A stretch of 64,000 bases of DNA. It comes from Heligmosomoides polygyrus polygyrus (taxonomy: Eukaryota > Nematoda > Chromadorea > Rhabditida > Heligmosomidae). This document shows positions 34,305-45,700 of the stretch, piece by piece (position 1 is the stretch's first letter; each line of letters opens with the position of its first letter). The position numbers and the translations under genes were made by a program. The notes under the pieces were generated by a model. It was not told where the DNA came from. It did no database searches and saw only the letters and a program-made list of their open reading frames with translations. Where the stretch lies: NCBI GenBank assembly GCA_947396885.1, contig OX377206.1, positions 89,091,960-89,155,959 on the forward strand. Direction: 5' to 3'.

Positions 34305-37300
34305 ATGTCTCTTGACGAGCGATTTGACGCGGCTGTGACTATTATTCAGAAGCTTCCGAAGGAAGGTCCGAAATTTTTATGGCTCTGTGATCTACTATCG
34401 CAAACAGACTGTTTACTGTTTAGACATCTAGTGCTTGTTCCGTAGCTTCAGTGGGACTTAGTGGCCCACATTTAATTGGTAAATGCTTTTTGGAAGGGCT
34501 CCTAAACGAAATCATTGCCTACTTTAAAGAATAGAGAAAATGGTTCCCGAAAACGTTTAATCATCTATTTATCTATTTATTGTTTTATGTGAGTACACAT
34601 GTGAGGAGTAGGAGGAAAGGAAAACAACAACAACATGGAACTACTCAACATTTGAACAGGTGGTTAAAATGCTAATAAAACAGGACAAGCAAAACGAGAT
34701 GAAGGCATACTTAAGTAGGTTCTATCCTAGTCGGGAGGGGCAGCGCTAAAGTTACAGTTGCGTTCAGCATCCCACGATGCGACACCCATTATCTGAGCTC
34801 GAATAGGTGCCATGGTGTCATTTAGCAGCAGCTGAAGTTCTGGAAGAAAGTCAGGGAGAGGGTGGAGAGGCAAGACATCGCATGCCCCCTCCGACTAGAA
34901 TAGATCCGACAAAAGCAATAATGGTTCAGCGCTAGAGCGTCGTGAGAAATTAGTAATGGTAATGAGTATGTAGACATAGTGGGAATTCAAGAAACGGCAT
35001 CAACCAGAAAACGAAAACTTGTTGAAGGCTTTCTTAAACAACACCATTTATTACTTATTTTAATTTTACTAATGCCATTGATTTGAAAATTGATCGGTTA
35101 ACTAATTATTTATAACTAAGAATAAAAGGATAAAGGACAGCGTAACTGAAGACCTCCTTGAGATGCGCCATGCATTCTACCTATACGGGATATCGTAGAA
35201 GCAATTTGAATGCGTATTTGGCCATACAATGGCTTGCGGTGGCCAGCCGATGAACAAGTCAGCGCTTTGTCCTTCTCAGACAAGTCTGGTAACAATTCAG
35301 CTACCCAGAAAGGATGGGAGGCTTGGTCGGGCTGCGGGGGAACCGCCGGATCATGATTAGATTCGAGGTGCATGTAAGAGTCAACACCTATATCGACTAT
35401 GCTACAAGTGCTCTATTCATGATTATCTTATCTTTATTTATTTATTTTGATGAGTTAACTGCACTGACCAAATTTATACAGAGAGTTTTACAAAATCTAA
35501 AAGCCTTTCAGTGCAACAGAGCAAACATTTGTTAAGCTGATCCAACGTTATTCAGTTTCATAGGGCAAAAGTCCATTTTGGGACTCCACTGTCAGGGAAG
35601 ATGTCATTGGGATCGCTTATCATCACTTCATTCGAGTTCCTCCCCTTTGTTCGCGTATCACTTCCTACCTAACCTTTCCCTAAGGTAAGGTAAGGGATCT
35701 CGCCGCGATTCCCGCCCTTCCGCGGATGCTCCCGCGGGAGTATAACTCAGGCCTTAGCTGTTGACATTGTCCCGCCATGCAGCCATAAAATTCTACGAAC
35801 ACCCTTCCTGCTGCTTCATTTTGAAGTTTTCTGAAGTCTTTTTGTTCTGGAAGCTTCTCTCGAAGATAAAATGCCTTAGCTGCAACGGTTTCTTCATTTT
35901 TAGACCTTCTATCCCTATTAAGAAGGAGACGGTGACCCCGCTTATTATGTAGGAGATGACGGTGGTATAGGGTAGTGTAAGGTTCTTAGAATGGTATGGT
36001 TATCCACACTCTAGGATTCGAACAATTTCCATTTCGAAGAGTCTAATGTGCAAAAAAAATCGATAAAATGGATGGATAGTGGACGGTCGATGGATACTGT
36101 TGAATGGTTCTCGGGCCTTTCTAATGCATTCATGATATTCGAGTGATTCCCACCGCAGGGTCTTCCCTCTCCATGGTACCTCGATTTCTCGATGCAGAAA
36201 AATTTGTTATGAGAGTGATTATTTTATTTATTTTTGGCGTGAATTACAATCAATCATTTCTATGAGTATGAAAGAAACGATACTCTTCTACAAAGTTTTA
36301 AGAAATGAAAATGACTTCCATGGAATCAAAGTGTTGATATTATGGTTTTTGCAATGCGTACTAATGTGCTGTGGTAAATAAATAAATAAATAAATAAATA
36401 AAATATGTCATTAGACATACACACGCATTTCAGCCACCATCTAGTAGCCATATGTAGTGCATCCTGCCCAGTAACCAGACATTGCGGGTTCGAGTCCGGC
36501 ATGGCGCTAGAGTTTTGAATGTGACAGAACATCGTTATAACAGCTGAGAGCCTCAGTTACAGCCTGTCGAAGCTTAGATCAAGTTACTAGAATAAGAATC
36601 TGTTGAGGCTGAATGAAGTTTTGAAACGCACTGTGTCCTAATGCTCCTGCACAAGTTTTGCATATCAAGTTCGAACAATGTATCATTCAGGACCGGTGAG
36701 CACGTCAAATAGTCAGAAGTTAGAATTCTACTCGCTTTTCAAGCAGTCCACAATTGGAGATGTGAACACTGAGAGGCCAGGCATATTCAGCATAATTGAG
36801 AGGAAGAAGTGGTGAGTTCCGAGCAGGTTTTGACAGTATTTTCGACGCTACAGCCAACGTTTTCTCTAGGGACTCATGGAAGGCTCTTGAAGGCACTTCG
36901 AAGGAAGATGCGAAGCAACGTTACATCGATGTACTGCTAGACATGTTCGACAAAATTGCCGAGGTCCGTGCCATGAAGCTAGGAGCCCTTATCCCTTATT
37001 CACTTTAGAAAAGCTGATTATTATCTCTACATCTAGTTGACCTCAAAAACCACGTGCCTCGCCAGTGCGTAATTATTACAAATAAGTGCCACTTCCTCAA
37101 CGATAGGAGCTCCAGTCATCCGCCATCACTCAGAGCTATATAGTCAGGAGATTCTCGAAAGGAATGTCCAACCCACTGAAATTCTAGCTAATCCTTTTGG
37201 AATGAGAAGCTTTGGCCAGTGATTAAGGCCATTGAATGAACGAGCAGTACAACAAAAGCATAGATTAGCTGAAAGAGGGATCTGCGGTTTAGGTTTTCGC

Positions 37301-38736
37301 TGGTAATTTGGAGGATTTATTAGTAGAACTAATCGTTAGTTCAATTTTTACGTGATACGGTGCTAAATATCGGCTTAACTTAACGCTGTTGGAAAGCAAA
37401 ATGCTCTAATGGACAGGATCACCTGTCGTCCCTCTGATCATCGAATTGTTGGAGCGGGCGCCAGCACCGTCTCCATTCGTCCCTGTCGCGTGCCAGAGTG
37501 CTCCAATAGATCGTCCTTGCTCAGGGAACACGACGAGCGTCATATCGTTCGTTCTGGGCTTTCACGAAGAAGTACACAGGAAACATATACATAGCGAAAT
37601 ATACAGAAGGAAATATAGAGTGGATCATTAGGTTTCATCAATTATCGAAGAGCGGAAGGTGATCACCAAAGTTTGTTGTAATTTTTCTAATGCCGGGTTC
37701 TACCGCTTCTGTCCTCCATTGATTGCACAGGCAAGAGTAAGGGCACTATTGTATGCACTTTACGGACTCCAGAGGACGAGGAGAGGTCGAATTTTTTTTT
37801 CCCAAACTTCGTCCAATCCGTTTTTGAAATTTCGTCCGATTACGGTAGATTACGGTAGGTACCGGTGACTAAGGCTGTCGAGGTCATAATCACCGATTTC
37901 GCCCAAACTTCGCCTGCGGTGGTTATTTGGGGTGTTGATCACGAATCTGACATCCGTTTTTCGTTTTGCGCTGGAGTACGATAAATTACGGTAGGTACGG
38001 CGACCATGACCTTGGCAGCCTTAGTCACCCGCACCTACCGTAACCTACTGTACTCCAGCGTGAAACGAAAAACGGATGTCAGATTTGTGATCAGCGCCCC
38101 AAATAGCTCCCCTAGGCGAAGTTTGGGCGAAATCGGTGATTATGGCCTCGACAGCCTTAGTCACCGGTACCTACCGTAACCTACCGTAGTCGGCCGACAT
38201 TTCAAGAAGGGATGTCATATTCGTGATCAGCACCCCAAATAACCCCCCTAGGCAAGTTTGGGCAAACATTTTTTTTTTTTTTTGACTCCTCATACTCTGC
38301 AGTGTAAAGTACAATAGTGCCAACATTTTTTTGACCTTTCCTCGTCCTCTGAAGTCCGTAAAGTACAATAGCGCCAAGAGTAAGTATAAGAATAAACAAA
38401 AAGAGGTGTTCCCTATTTGTTTGATGAGCCTTTAAACTGCACAGTTGCATTTCAGGAGCTGGATATGGACCTCTGGTTGAACAAGGAGTGCGATCCCTGC
38501 ATAAAGACGAACCTTGCACTTCTCGGTAAATCGCATAATTGACTAGGTACAGCTCGTTAGATACTACTAATCGCTTTGTATTTATTGATGCTTTGGATGT
38601 GTTTCATGACGTCTCACATTTCTTTTTTTTTGTTGTTGATGGAATTGTATTGTACTTCTATTCCAAGACAAGGCTGTGCTAAATAATAATACTGGAATAA
38701 TATTTCTCGTTGCAAGCAGGCTCTCCAGAGCTATAA
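34305..38736 (+). CDS. Acyl-CoA-binding domain protein, 5 exons
   Basis: Exons: 34305-34365, 36691-36811, 36870-36963, 38456-38525, 38720-38736, phases 1, 2, 0, 1; about 120 residues. The protein opens MSLDERFDAAVTIIQKLPKE and has the family signature FYSLFKQSTIGDVNTERPG, then RKKWDSWKALEG and RYIDVLLDMFDKIAEELD. The ligand-binding Tyr and Lys positions (YSLFKQ, KKW, RYI) are all present. ACBP-type proteins bind long-chain acyl-CoA esters in the cytosol and buffer or deliver them. The start is the ATG directly after TTCTTCCAG, a likely trans-splice acceptor. The last exon is uncertain: in phase it adds only GSPEL and a stop, while a different frame from the same acceptor stays open for 49 codons (see finding). 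Introns hold a SINE, a second SINE family, tRNA-like repeats and a large palindromic element. The exact paralogue is not decided. Confidence 0.85.
34719..34907. mobile_element. MITE, GGATCTATCCTAGT family
   Basis: Ends GGTTCTATCCTAGTCGGGAG and the inverse CTCCGACTAGAATAGATCC. Single CCAACTAGGAT-type ends elsewhere (2365, 2495, 32835) may be remnants. Confidence 0.6.
35120..35372 (-). mobile_element. tRNA-derived SINE, head decayed
   Basis: Reverse copy from ATAAAAGGATAAAGGACAGC; ends in the B-box region without a clear A box. Intron 1 of the acyl-CoA-binding gene. Confidence 0.8.
36376..36401. repeat. (AAAT)n microsatellite
   Basis: Six to seven AAAT units in intron 1 of the acyl-CoA-binding gene. 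Confidence 0.95.
36440..36532 (+). mobile_element. Second tRNA-like repeat family
   Basis: GCGGGTTCGAGTCCGGCATGG followed by CGCTAGAGTTTTGA, the same 3' flank as the copy at 19.4 kb. The first half does not fold as a tRNA. Confidence 0.45.
37410..37590 (+). repeat. Dispersed repeat (GTGTCGATTCGTGTCTGTCG)
   Basis: TTCGTCCCTGTCGCGTGCCAGAG and CAGGGAACACGACGAGCG parallel the copy at 12945-13115. It lies in intron 3 of the acyl-CoA-binding gene. Confidence 0.5.
37742..38375. mobile_element. Long palindromic (foldback, Mutator-like) element
   Basis: Ends GGCACTATTG and CAATAGCGCC are flanked by a perfect 9-bp duplication AAGAGTAAG (37733-37741 and 38376-38384). The arms, well over 150 bp each, fold on each other: TAGGTACCGGTGACTAAGGC at about 37855 pairs with its inverse at about 38165, and AAAACGGATGTCAGA-like blocks pair inside. 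A 9-bp duplication with long terminal inverted repeats fits Mutator-like elements. It lies in intron 3 of the acyl-CoA-binding gene. Confidence 0.88.
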
Positions 38737-38949
38737 GAAAATTTCTGGAAGGGTGAAAAACGATTTCAACCGCATCCAAAACAAGGGTTGCTTGGCACTT
38801 ACAAGGGACGCATGTGAAATTACTCGAGCGATTTTTAACCAGACCTATATGGTCTTGGAGGACATCTAACCAGGGGCACAGAGGTGAGATTTGTTTTTGT
38901 TGGGCGCTGCCTTCAAAACGCCTATTAACTCATGGACGGTAGGTACGTA

Positions 38950-39845
38950 CCAGGCTGTCCAATAATTCTTGTCCGAAAATTTCACCATTTTTAATTTTTT
39001 TCAATTTTATTGAAAAACGAGTCTAATCAACAATATAATCACGACAGTTATCCATAACAGTGGCCCATCGATTGGGCAGGTCACCGATGCCCTTCGCCCA
39101 GAACTCCGGGGGCTGCGACTCGAAGAAGTCCGCGATGTCGGATTTGAGGCTGTCGTAGTTGGTGAATTTTCTTCCGGCCAAATGGTGCTTCAGCGGGCGA
39201 AATAAGTGGTAGTCGGAGGGGGCGAGGTCCGGGGAATACGGCTGATGGGCAACCGTCTCCCAGCCGAGCGTCGCCAACTTCTGCTGGGTTCCCTTCGCCA
39301 CGTGGGGGCGCGCGTTGTCGTGCAGCAGGTGGACCGAGGCCCGTCGGGGACGACGCTTTACTCTGACGACGGCGGCTAGTTTCTCGAGCTAGTCGGTGTA
39401 GATGGAGGCGGTGACCGTCCTGCCTTGCGGGAGCAGCTCGAAGTACAGCATGCCCTCGGCGTCCCACCAGCAGCAGAGCATGATCTTCAGCGGGTGCTCC
39501 CTGTCCTCGAGGCTCGTGTCGCCGTTTTCGAAACAATTGAACCAGCGCCTGACAGTGCGTTGGGACACTGCATCCTCCTTGCACGCTCTGCAGATGTTGG
39601 CGAGCGTGGTGCCCGTGTCGTTGCCCAGCAGCCACTCGTAGTACACGAACGTACGAATTCGACCTTGGTCCATTTTAGCTTGTACTGGTAGCTAGACGTG
39701 GCGACTGCGTCTTAAATATATACCTCTAGCGTGGAACTCTGGAGAACCTTCTAGAAGGTTTTTACACTTGCCTGATATTATAACACTTCTAAGGAAAATT
39801 ATAGAATTTTGAAAATTTTCGGACAGGAATTATTTGACAGCCTGG
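38950..39845 (-). mobile_element. mariner element with internal deletion
   Basis: The ends CCAGGCTGTCCAATAATTCT and (minus strand) CCAGGCTGTCAAATAATTCC are flanked by TA at 38948-38949 and 39846-39847. It is 896 bp, shorter than a full mariner. It belongs to a different subfamily from the one at 26958. It inserted 80 bp downstream of the end of the acyl-CoA-binding gene. Confidence 0.92.
39023..39673 (-). pseudogene. mariner transposase, internally deleted
   Basis: The N-terminal part (MDQGRIRTFVYYEWLLGN, VSQRTVRRWFNCFENGDTSL) runs straight into KIMLCCWWDAEGMLYFELLP, so the second half of the DNA-binding region and the first catalytic Asp are gone. A TAG follows ASIYTD, after which HDNARPH and LAPSDYHLF carry the other two catalytic Asp residues. 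The frame is otherwise unbroken. GC content is clearly higher than in the flanks. Confidence 0.9.
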
Positions 39846-39849
39846 TACA

Positions 39850-40530
39850 TACACTCGTACAGTAAAGGAGGAGGACGTGCGTTCTTTCTTCTCGTTGCCC
39901 AGCACGCCCAGCCGAACCTCCTGGGCTTGGGTATGTAGGGCGTGGCAGGAACAGGGGAACGAGAGGGAACGGAGCTAAGCGTTTCAATACGGACACCTAA
40001 GCATGTTTGCCTGGTCCTTTTGTGTGCTATGAGCCAGGATGGTTCTATGGCGTGCTCTGCTTGAAAGGAATGCCTGTGAACTTACCCACGTAACTATAAC
40101 CCCTAGTAACTCATGAAGGGGTCGGGAGTACGAATCCTCGCCCGTGTAACTTGTGCTGGTCATTTTGCCGCGCTCACTTTAAACCGAATTCCTGTAACTT
40201 ATCAATTCTAACCAAAATGTGGGCGAGAATTTTTTAACACACGGGATCTCCACTCCTCTTACTGCAAGTCGAAACGGGTTCAATAGGAAACAAATGTTGG
40301 CCATTTTTAGTCCGCTCAGTGGTTCACAGCAAAAACAAACTTCACCACTGGGCTCCTTGTTAGGTGCACTACAGGACCGCAAAGGTTATGCTGAGAATAG
40401 TTGCGATAAGTTCACAGACGTCCCTTGTTAGTTTCGCCTCGTTATTCTACTTTCTGGTCCGCAATACCTAACTCAGTAAGCAGTCGTGATTTTAAGGGAT
40501 TTTGTTCAATACTCATCAGAATTGAATGGT
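39850..40530. other. No gene seen
   Basis: Mixed-composition DNA between the deleted mariner and a SINE; ORFs up to 70 codons, none supported. Confidence 0.45.
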
Positions 40531-40532
40531 CG

Positions 40533-40782
40533 CCTATTGGCGCAGACGGCTTCTTGGTACAGATTTTTCGCCCTAACCAAGCAATCCTTCCATCCGTCCG
40601 ACGTCGAATAATTGGTACCAAGCTTGCCTGGGAACGATAAAACAATCATTTGCTCATTTGCTGATCGTCGCAAGTTATTGTACTAACCATATACACAAGT
40701 TGCCTCCACGATATCCAGCAGAAAGAAAATGTGTGGCGCATCCAGGAAGGCTTTTGCCTATCGCCGACCTTATCCTTTCATG
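40533..40782 (+). mobile_element. tRNA-derived SINE, diverged
   Basis: A box TTGGCGCAGACGG, body TTGGTACCAAGCTTGCCTGG, tail CTTATCCTTTC. Confidence 0.7.
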
Positions 40783-41029
40783 ATTTCCTCATGCTTGATT
40801 ACGGGTTCTACTTGTTAATAACTACTTATAAGCTCGCTCGCAAGCCTTCTATATTTAGAAAAATAGGTTGATTAGGAAGAAAACTGCTTAATTTGCAAAT
40901 TTGGAAACAGCGGTTCATTTGCTAGTGAGCATAAACGTGCTATGACATGCTTGTTGTGAATATTTAAGCTCGAACAGCAGAGCACGTTAGTGGGTCAAGT
41001 GCTATTTTTAAAGCTTCAAATGTTTATTT

Positions 41030-41395
41030 TACAGATACTTTACATTATGTGTTGAAATAGAATTTACCTCAACTACCCTTCAACTCTTTAATAAGTTTTA
41101 TTCTCCATTATTCTTTCTGGTAGCATTTCATGAAGTTCCGAGCACTGCCTTATCGTTCCTGGGCCCGGTGAAATACAGATTTTCTACCGAAATAATAGCA
41201 GGTTTTCCAAGAAAATATTTTGTATTGACCTTCTCATAAAGTGCTTGTATTAATCAGAAAGGCGCTCGTCATGATTTGGAAGGTGTTAAGTTTAGTTTCA
41301 GAAGTATACAGTTTGCTCTGAGAGGTATTCAACCTGGTTTGAAAGCTGTCCAATTTAAATTGAAAATGTTATGTATTTAATTGAAAGGTGTTCTA
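41030..41395. repeat. Possible relic of the same foldback family
   Basis: Ends TTTGAAAGCTGTCCAATTTA with the same rhythm of AAGTTTAGTTTCAGAAG and GAAGGTGTT blocks. Weak similarity. Confidence 0.3.
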
Positions 41396-41397
41396 AT

Positions 41398-41585
41398 TAG
41401 CTCCTTTATTACGGAACCAGAACACTTGTTGAACGACGTCGGAGACATCTCCTCTGAGCCCGGACGCCTGTTGAACAACGTCGAAGACACCTCTTCTGGA
41501 CCCCGACGCTTGCTGCACGACGTCAGAGACACCTCTTCTTGATCCGGACGCCTGTTGAACGACGTCGATAACACCTCATCTGAAC
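41398..41585. repeat. 48-bp minisatellite, left of the hAT-like element
   Basis: About four units of the kind GACGTCGGAGACACCTCTTC with spacing near 48 bp. The same unit resumes at 51145 on the far side of the hAT-like element, so this array and that one were once continuous. Confidence 0.75.
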
Positions 41586-41722
41586 CAGGGGTGCACATTT
41601 AACGTTAACGATTTAACGAATTAACGGCATTTTTCGTTAAATTTTGGCTCAACGACTCAACGGAAATTCTTAGAAATTTAACAGAATTTTTAACGGACTT
41701 TTTTCTCAGTGAGTTTATCACA

Positions 41723-42030
41723 GTAAGTGTCTGGACCCAATACGATTAGCAATAGTTTATTAGCAGCGAATATATGGTCGATACGCAGGTGAGATGAGTC
41801 CAATGGAGGTCGAGGGTGGACTGCTTCTGGGCCTAGGATCCGGGTAGAGGGCAGTGGAGAGTCGAAGTCCTTCGCGGCCGTCGTCGGGCTCCGTCCTCGC
41901 ACCGCCAGTCGCCGTCGTCGTCGTCCTCGTTGTCCCCCTTTGCCGCGTCGCCGCGCCTCCGCCGTCTGAAATCACAACAGCTGATCGGAACGCTCTGAGT
42001 CATAGAACGCTCAAGCACACTTCACTTACA
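41723..42030 (-). repeat. 3' LTR of the retrotransposon
   Basis: This is 308 bp and matches 49554-49861 without a visible difference. Read on the minus strand it starts TGTAAGTG and ends CACTTAC, a 7-bp inverted terminal match. It contains a (GAC)n-like GC-rich middle, whose six-frame ORFs are not genes. Confidence 0.93.
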
Positions 42031-42042
42031 CCTCCCCTTTTT
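42031..42042 (-). promoter_or_regulatory. Polypurine tract of the retrotransposon
   Basis: The minus strand reads AAAAAGGGGAGG just before the TGTAAG start of the 3' LTR. This is the position and composition expected of a plus-strand primer. Confidence 0.75.
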
Positions 42043-42189
42043 CACTAAAAGAATCTGACCTAGATTCTTATCACCTTACCCCCTTTTCAAAAAGGTGTAG
42101 TAATTAATGCGAATGAAACTTTCGGAAAAATTAGCAGAATAAACGAATATAGCTCGCTCTTACTTCAGATATGATTTAGCTTATCTGAA

Positions 42190-42660
42190 GCCATTCCGTC
42201 GACGATGCTGACTGCGAGACCATCGTTCGGCTACAGCGCGACTTTCAGTCCCAGATGTCCGAAGTGGCCGAACTTATCGAAGAACGAAATGCTGAAATCT
42301 TGTAGAAAGTGCAGGAGTTACGGCAGGGGCTGGAAAAAAAGATAAGTGCGCTTCAGGTGATCAATGTTCTCCCACTGGAACTCCCGGCAATCCCACTCTT
42401 TACTGAGATCGGCGACGAGAAGCCGTTTTCCCTGTGGCTCCGTCGCCTCGAGGATATTCAGAGAATTGTACTAGCGGCACCCACCGATTAGAGGAAGTCC
42501 TATTTCCTCACAGCTCATCTAAATGGGCTAGCAAGGGACATGGTCGATGGGCTGCCAAAGGAGGCACGCACCAACTATGCGGAGCTGAGATCTCACCTCA
42601 AAACCTACTTCGACACTCTGCAGAGTCCCATCGAAAAGCGCCCTAGCATCGTCAACTATG
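42190..42660 (+). pseudogene. Gag fragment of a second, related retroelement
   Basis: Read on the + strand, this stretch encodes IPLFTEIGDEKPFSLWLRRL, then an in-frame TAG, then FLTAHLNGLARDMVDGLPKE and LRSHLKTYFDTLQSP. These segments match, position for position, the Gag core of the polyprotein on the other strand (IPFFSGTTDG, WLRRFDDIAR, LIAYLEGVAREKIEELSEED, LRSFFEGP). It is a diverged, broken Gag from a relative, placed inverted where this element's integrase should be. Confidence 0.75.
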
Positions 42661-42784
42661 CCATCATGGAACTTCTGCTTCGTGTACGACGGTGCTGTCC
42701 ATCCCTTGCCGACAATGCTTTTCTCCTGCGACCAGTGGCTAGCTGTAGAGGAGTTACACCCAATGCTGGAGCTGGGGTGCTCGG

Positions 42785-45700
42785 CTACCACATCGTGGTA
42801 CGGGAAATTCTGCTGCACGATCTGACTCCACGAAGAGTGCTCGGCGTTTGTATTGGACTCGAAAGCGTCCATATGATCCCCTGAAATGTAGCACATAGAA
42901 GTATATGTTGCTGGGTGAGCGACTGGTGATCGGAATAAATGTGGGTTCTATTGCCATATATAATAGGTCGAAAGAGACGTAACGCACTCACCATGGCGAA
43001 AAGCTCTATGTGGACGGTGCCCCATTTCTGTTGGGTTGCTGATAATGTTTTGCTGAAATAGCCTATGACGGCTAGCTTCTTGCCGCCTGCTGGTACCTCT
43101 TGAAATAGGGCTGCGCCCACTCCTTGATTGCTACCGTCGGTATGGAGGATGAAATCTTTATCTTGGGGGAATGCCAGACAAGGGTGCGAAGACAGTAACC
43201 GCTTAAGTTCAGCAAACGCCTCATCTTGCCTAGGTCCCCACATAAACTTGGCCTTGTCTTTCAGGAGTTCGTAGAGGGGTGCGGCTATGAGCGCAAAGTT
43301 AGGGATAAACCGCCGAAAGAAATTGGCCATTCCAACAAAACCTTTTACCTGTTTCGTTGACTTCGGTGTCGGGAAGTCCTGGATGGCCGTAACGTTACGG
43401 TTCGCTGGGCCATATCCGTCGGGGTGGATCTCGTGGCCTAGAAAGGTGATTTTCGATTGTGCAATCTCTGTGAACTTCTTGTGCGAGATTTTAAGATTAT
43501 AAGTACGGAACCGTTCAAAAACCTTGCGTAGTGAGGAAAGGTGGCTCGGGAAGTCTTTGTCGAAAACGACCACATCGTCGATGTACGCGAGGCAGTTGGC
43601 TTCGAGGCCGGCTAAGACTCTGCTCATTACGCGACAGAAGTACGCCCCGGCGTTCCGAAGCCCAAATGGAAGGTACTGAAATTGGTAGATGCCACGATGT
43701 GTCGCCCAACCGCATTTGTACTGACTTTCCGGTGCCAACGCTAGCTGCATGTATCCCGAAGCAAGATCCAAAGTTGTATAATATCGCTTCCCAGCTATTT
43801 TCGCCAATATGTCCTCAATCCGCGGAAGTGGATAGCGGTCGGGGATCGTAACGTCATTGAGAGGACGGAAATCCAGGCATACCCGTAAGGAGCCATCCTT
43901 TTTCTTGACTAACACGGTGTTGTGCACCCAGGGTGTATCGCTCTCAGCGATCCGACCTGCTCGAATAAGCTTGTCGATATGATCATCAAGCTCTTGTTGG
44001 TAACGGACGGGAATTCTCGGAGGCTGGAATCTACCTGGGGGTACCTCGGTTGTGGTCTTGATTTGGATCTGAGTATGTTGGTAGGAACCCAGATCATAGG
44101 ACGAATATGAAAACCGATCTCTGAATTCCTCAAAAAGCTCCAGTAGCATTTTCCGCTCGGTGTCTGCGACCGACGTTTTGGATAGATCGAACGGCGGAAG
44201 TGGTTGAGAAGGTGTCTCGATCTCTATGGCCTCCGTCCGATCGGGTTGGGTTAGTGGGACGCTTGACTCGCCCGCCATCATTGGGACCGGGGAAACCGGT
44301 GTTGCATAGCCGATAGCCTGTCCTTTGTACAGGATTTGTGCCAGCTTAGTTGGATTAGTAACTAATAGTCGACACTCACCTGACGGGAATACTGCTGGTT
44401 GGACTAGGATAGAGCGCTCCTGTAGGTCTGGCCGTTGATCTAGCAGCATCAGGTCCTGTTCCTGTGGCGACGTTTCGCATTGCACGAACGTCTCGGTGGA
44501 GGGCTGAAGTACAGTAGTGTGACTTATTCGAACAGGGGTAACGCCTTGTGTTCCGGAAACGGTTCCCAAGTCTTCGGGGTGAGCTACCGAAATATTAATA
44601 TTGCTGTTACCTATTTTCAAAGTACGTGTTGCGTAGTCAATGTTCCAGCTAGGAAGACGACGTAATAAATCATTACCGAGAATAATGTTATAAGCCCTCA
44701 CTGAGGTGGGAACCGAACGGGGTCGCGAAAAGTGAACGGGATGGTCGAATGAGTAGTCTCCGATTTGGAACGAAACGGTTGCGTATCCGAAGAGTTTCAA
44801 AGGAACGCCGGACACTCCGATTGCGCAGGAAATAGGACTGGGTTGCAAATTAAAGCATCCGAGTAACGGAATCATGTCGCTGCTGGTCAGAGTGATAGCG
44901 GCCCCCGTATCTACTAGGGCCAGCATTCGAACAGTGTTAACGGTTACTGGGATTTGCGCTATGAAGTAGTCCTCAACGAGTACGAGGGAGTTTATGGTCA
45001 CTGGGCTGGTTGACAATTTAGGTGGCCACGGCGAAGATGGGTCGAGCTCAAGACGTGTTAATTGTATGCTGGAACTGGTGATTCCAGCGTTGATCGGATG
45101 TCGTACAGTGGGTCCGGGGGTGGAAGATGTTGGCTCGGGCGGAGCCTCAGATTGGGTACGGCGGAAACGCACCGATCGAATTGCTGTGATCATACCGGGA
45201 TAGTTAATGTTCATATAAACAACGACGACTGCTCGTACTATAAGAAATGAGACGTATAGGCAACATGCAGTCATCCACCAATCGTATAATGATGTAGGCA
45301 AAAGGTGAAGATTGAAGCTGGAGGAGTCGGGAAACCTCGACGACTGTGGTAACGTTGTATGCTGGCTCGGCGAGCCAAGGGCTGCGAGGAGTCGCTCGTG
45401 TGTGTGAGCCTCCCATAATTCGCTTAATTGTTGTTCTGGTATCAGGTCGCTGACGTTTGTTATGACCAAATTATGAAAAATTGTGAGGGAGGATTGTGGT
45501 AGTGCGGGGATATCCTTAACGGGAAAGTCCACAATGGGAACTGTATTACCCGCAATGGATCTTAACGTCCCTGCCCTCGCATCGAATTCAGCCAAACCCT
45601 GTTGCGTCATAACAAAAAAGAGACGGCTACTATTACATGCAGTGGTCTCAGCGGTAGGTAGGAGCACTCGACTGTCCGGGTCCAAGAACAGGGAAAGAGA

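Noticed and set aside
41690..42048. Short Arg/Asp-rich ORFs in the LTRs
   Set aside because: Identical in both LTRs and due to GAC/GTC-rich sequence; no evidence of a gene.
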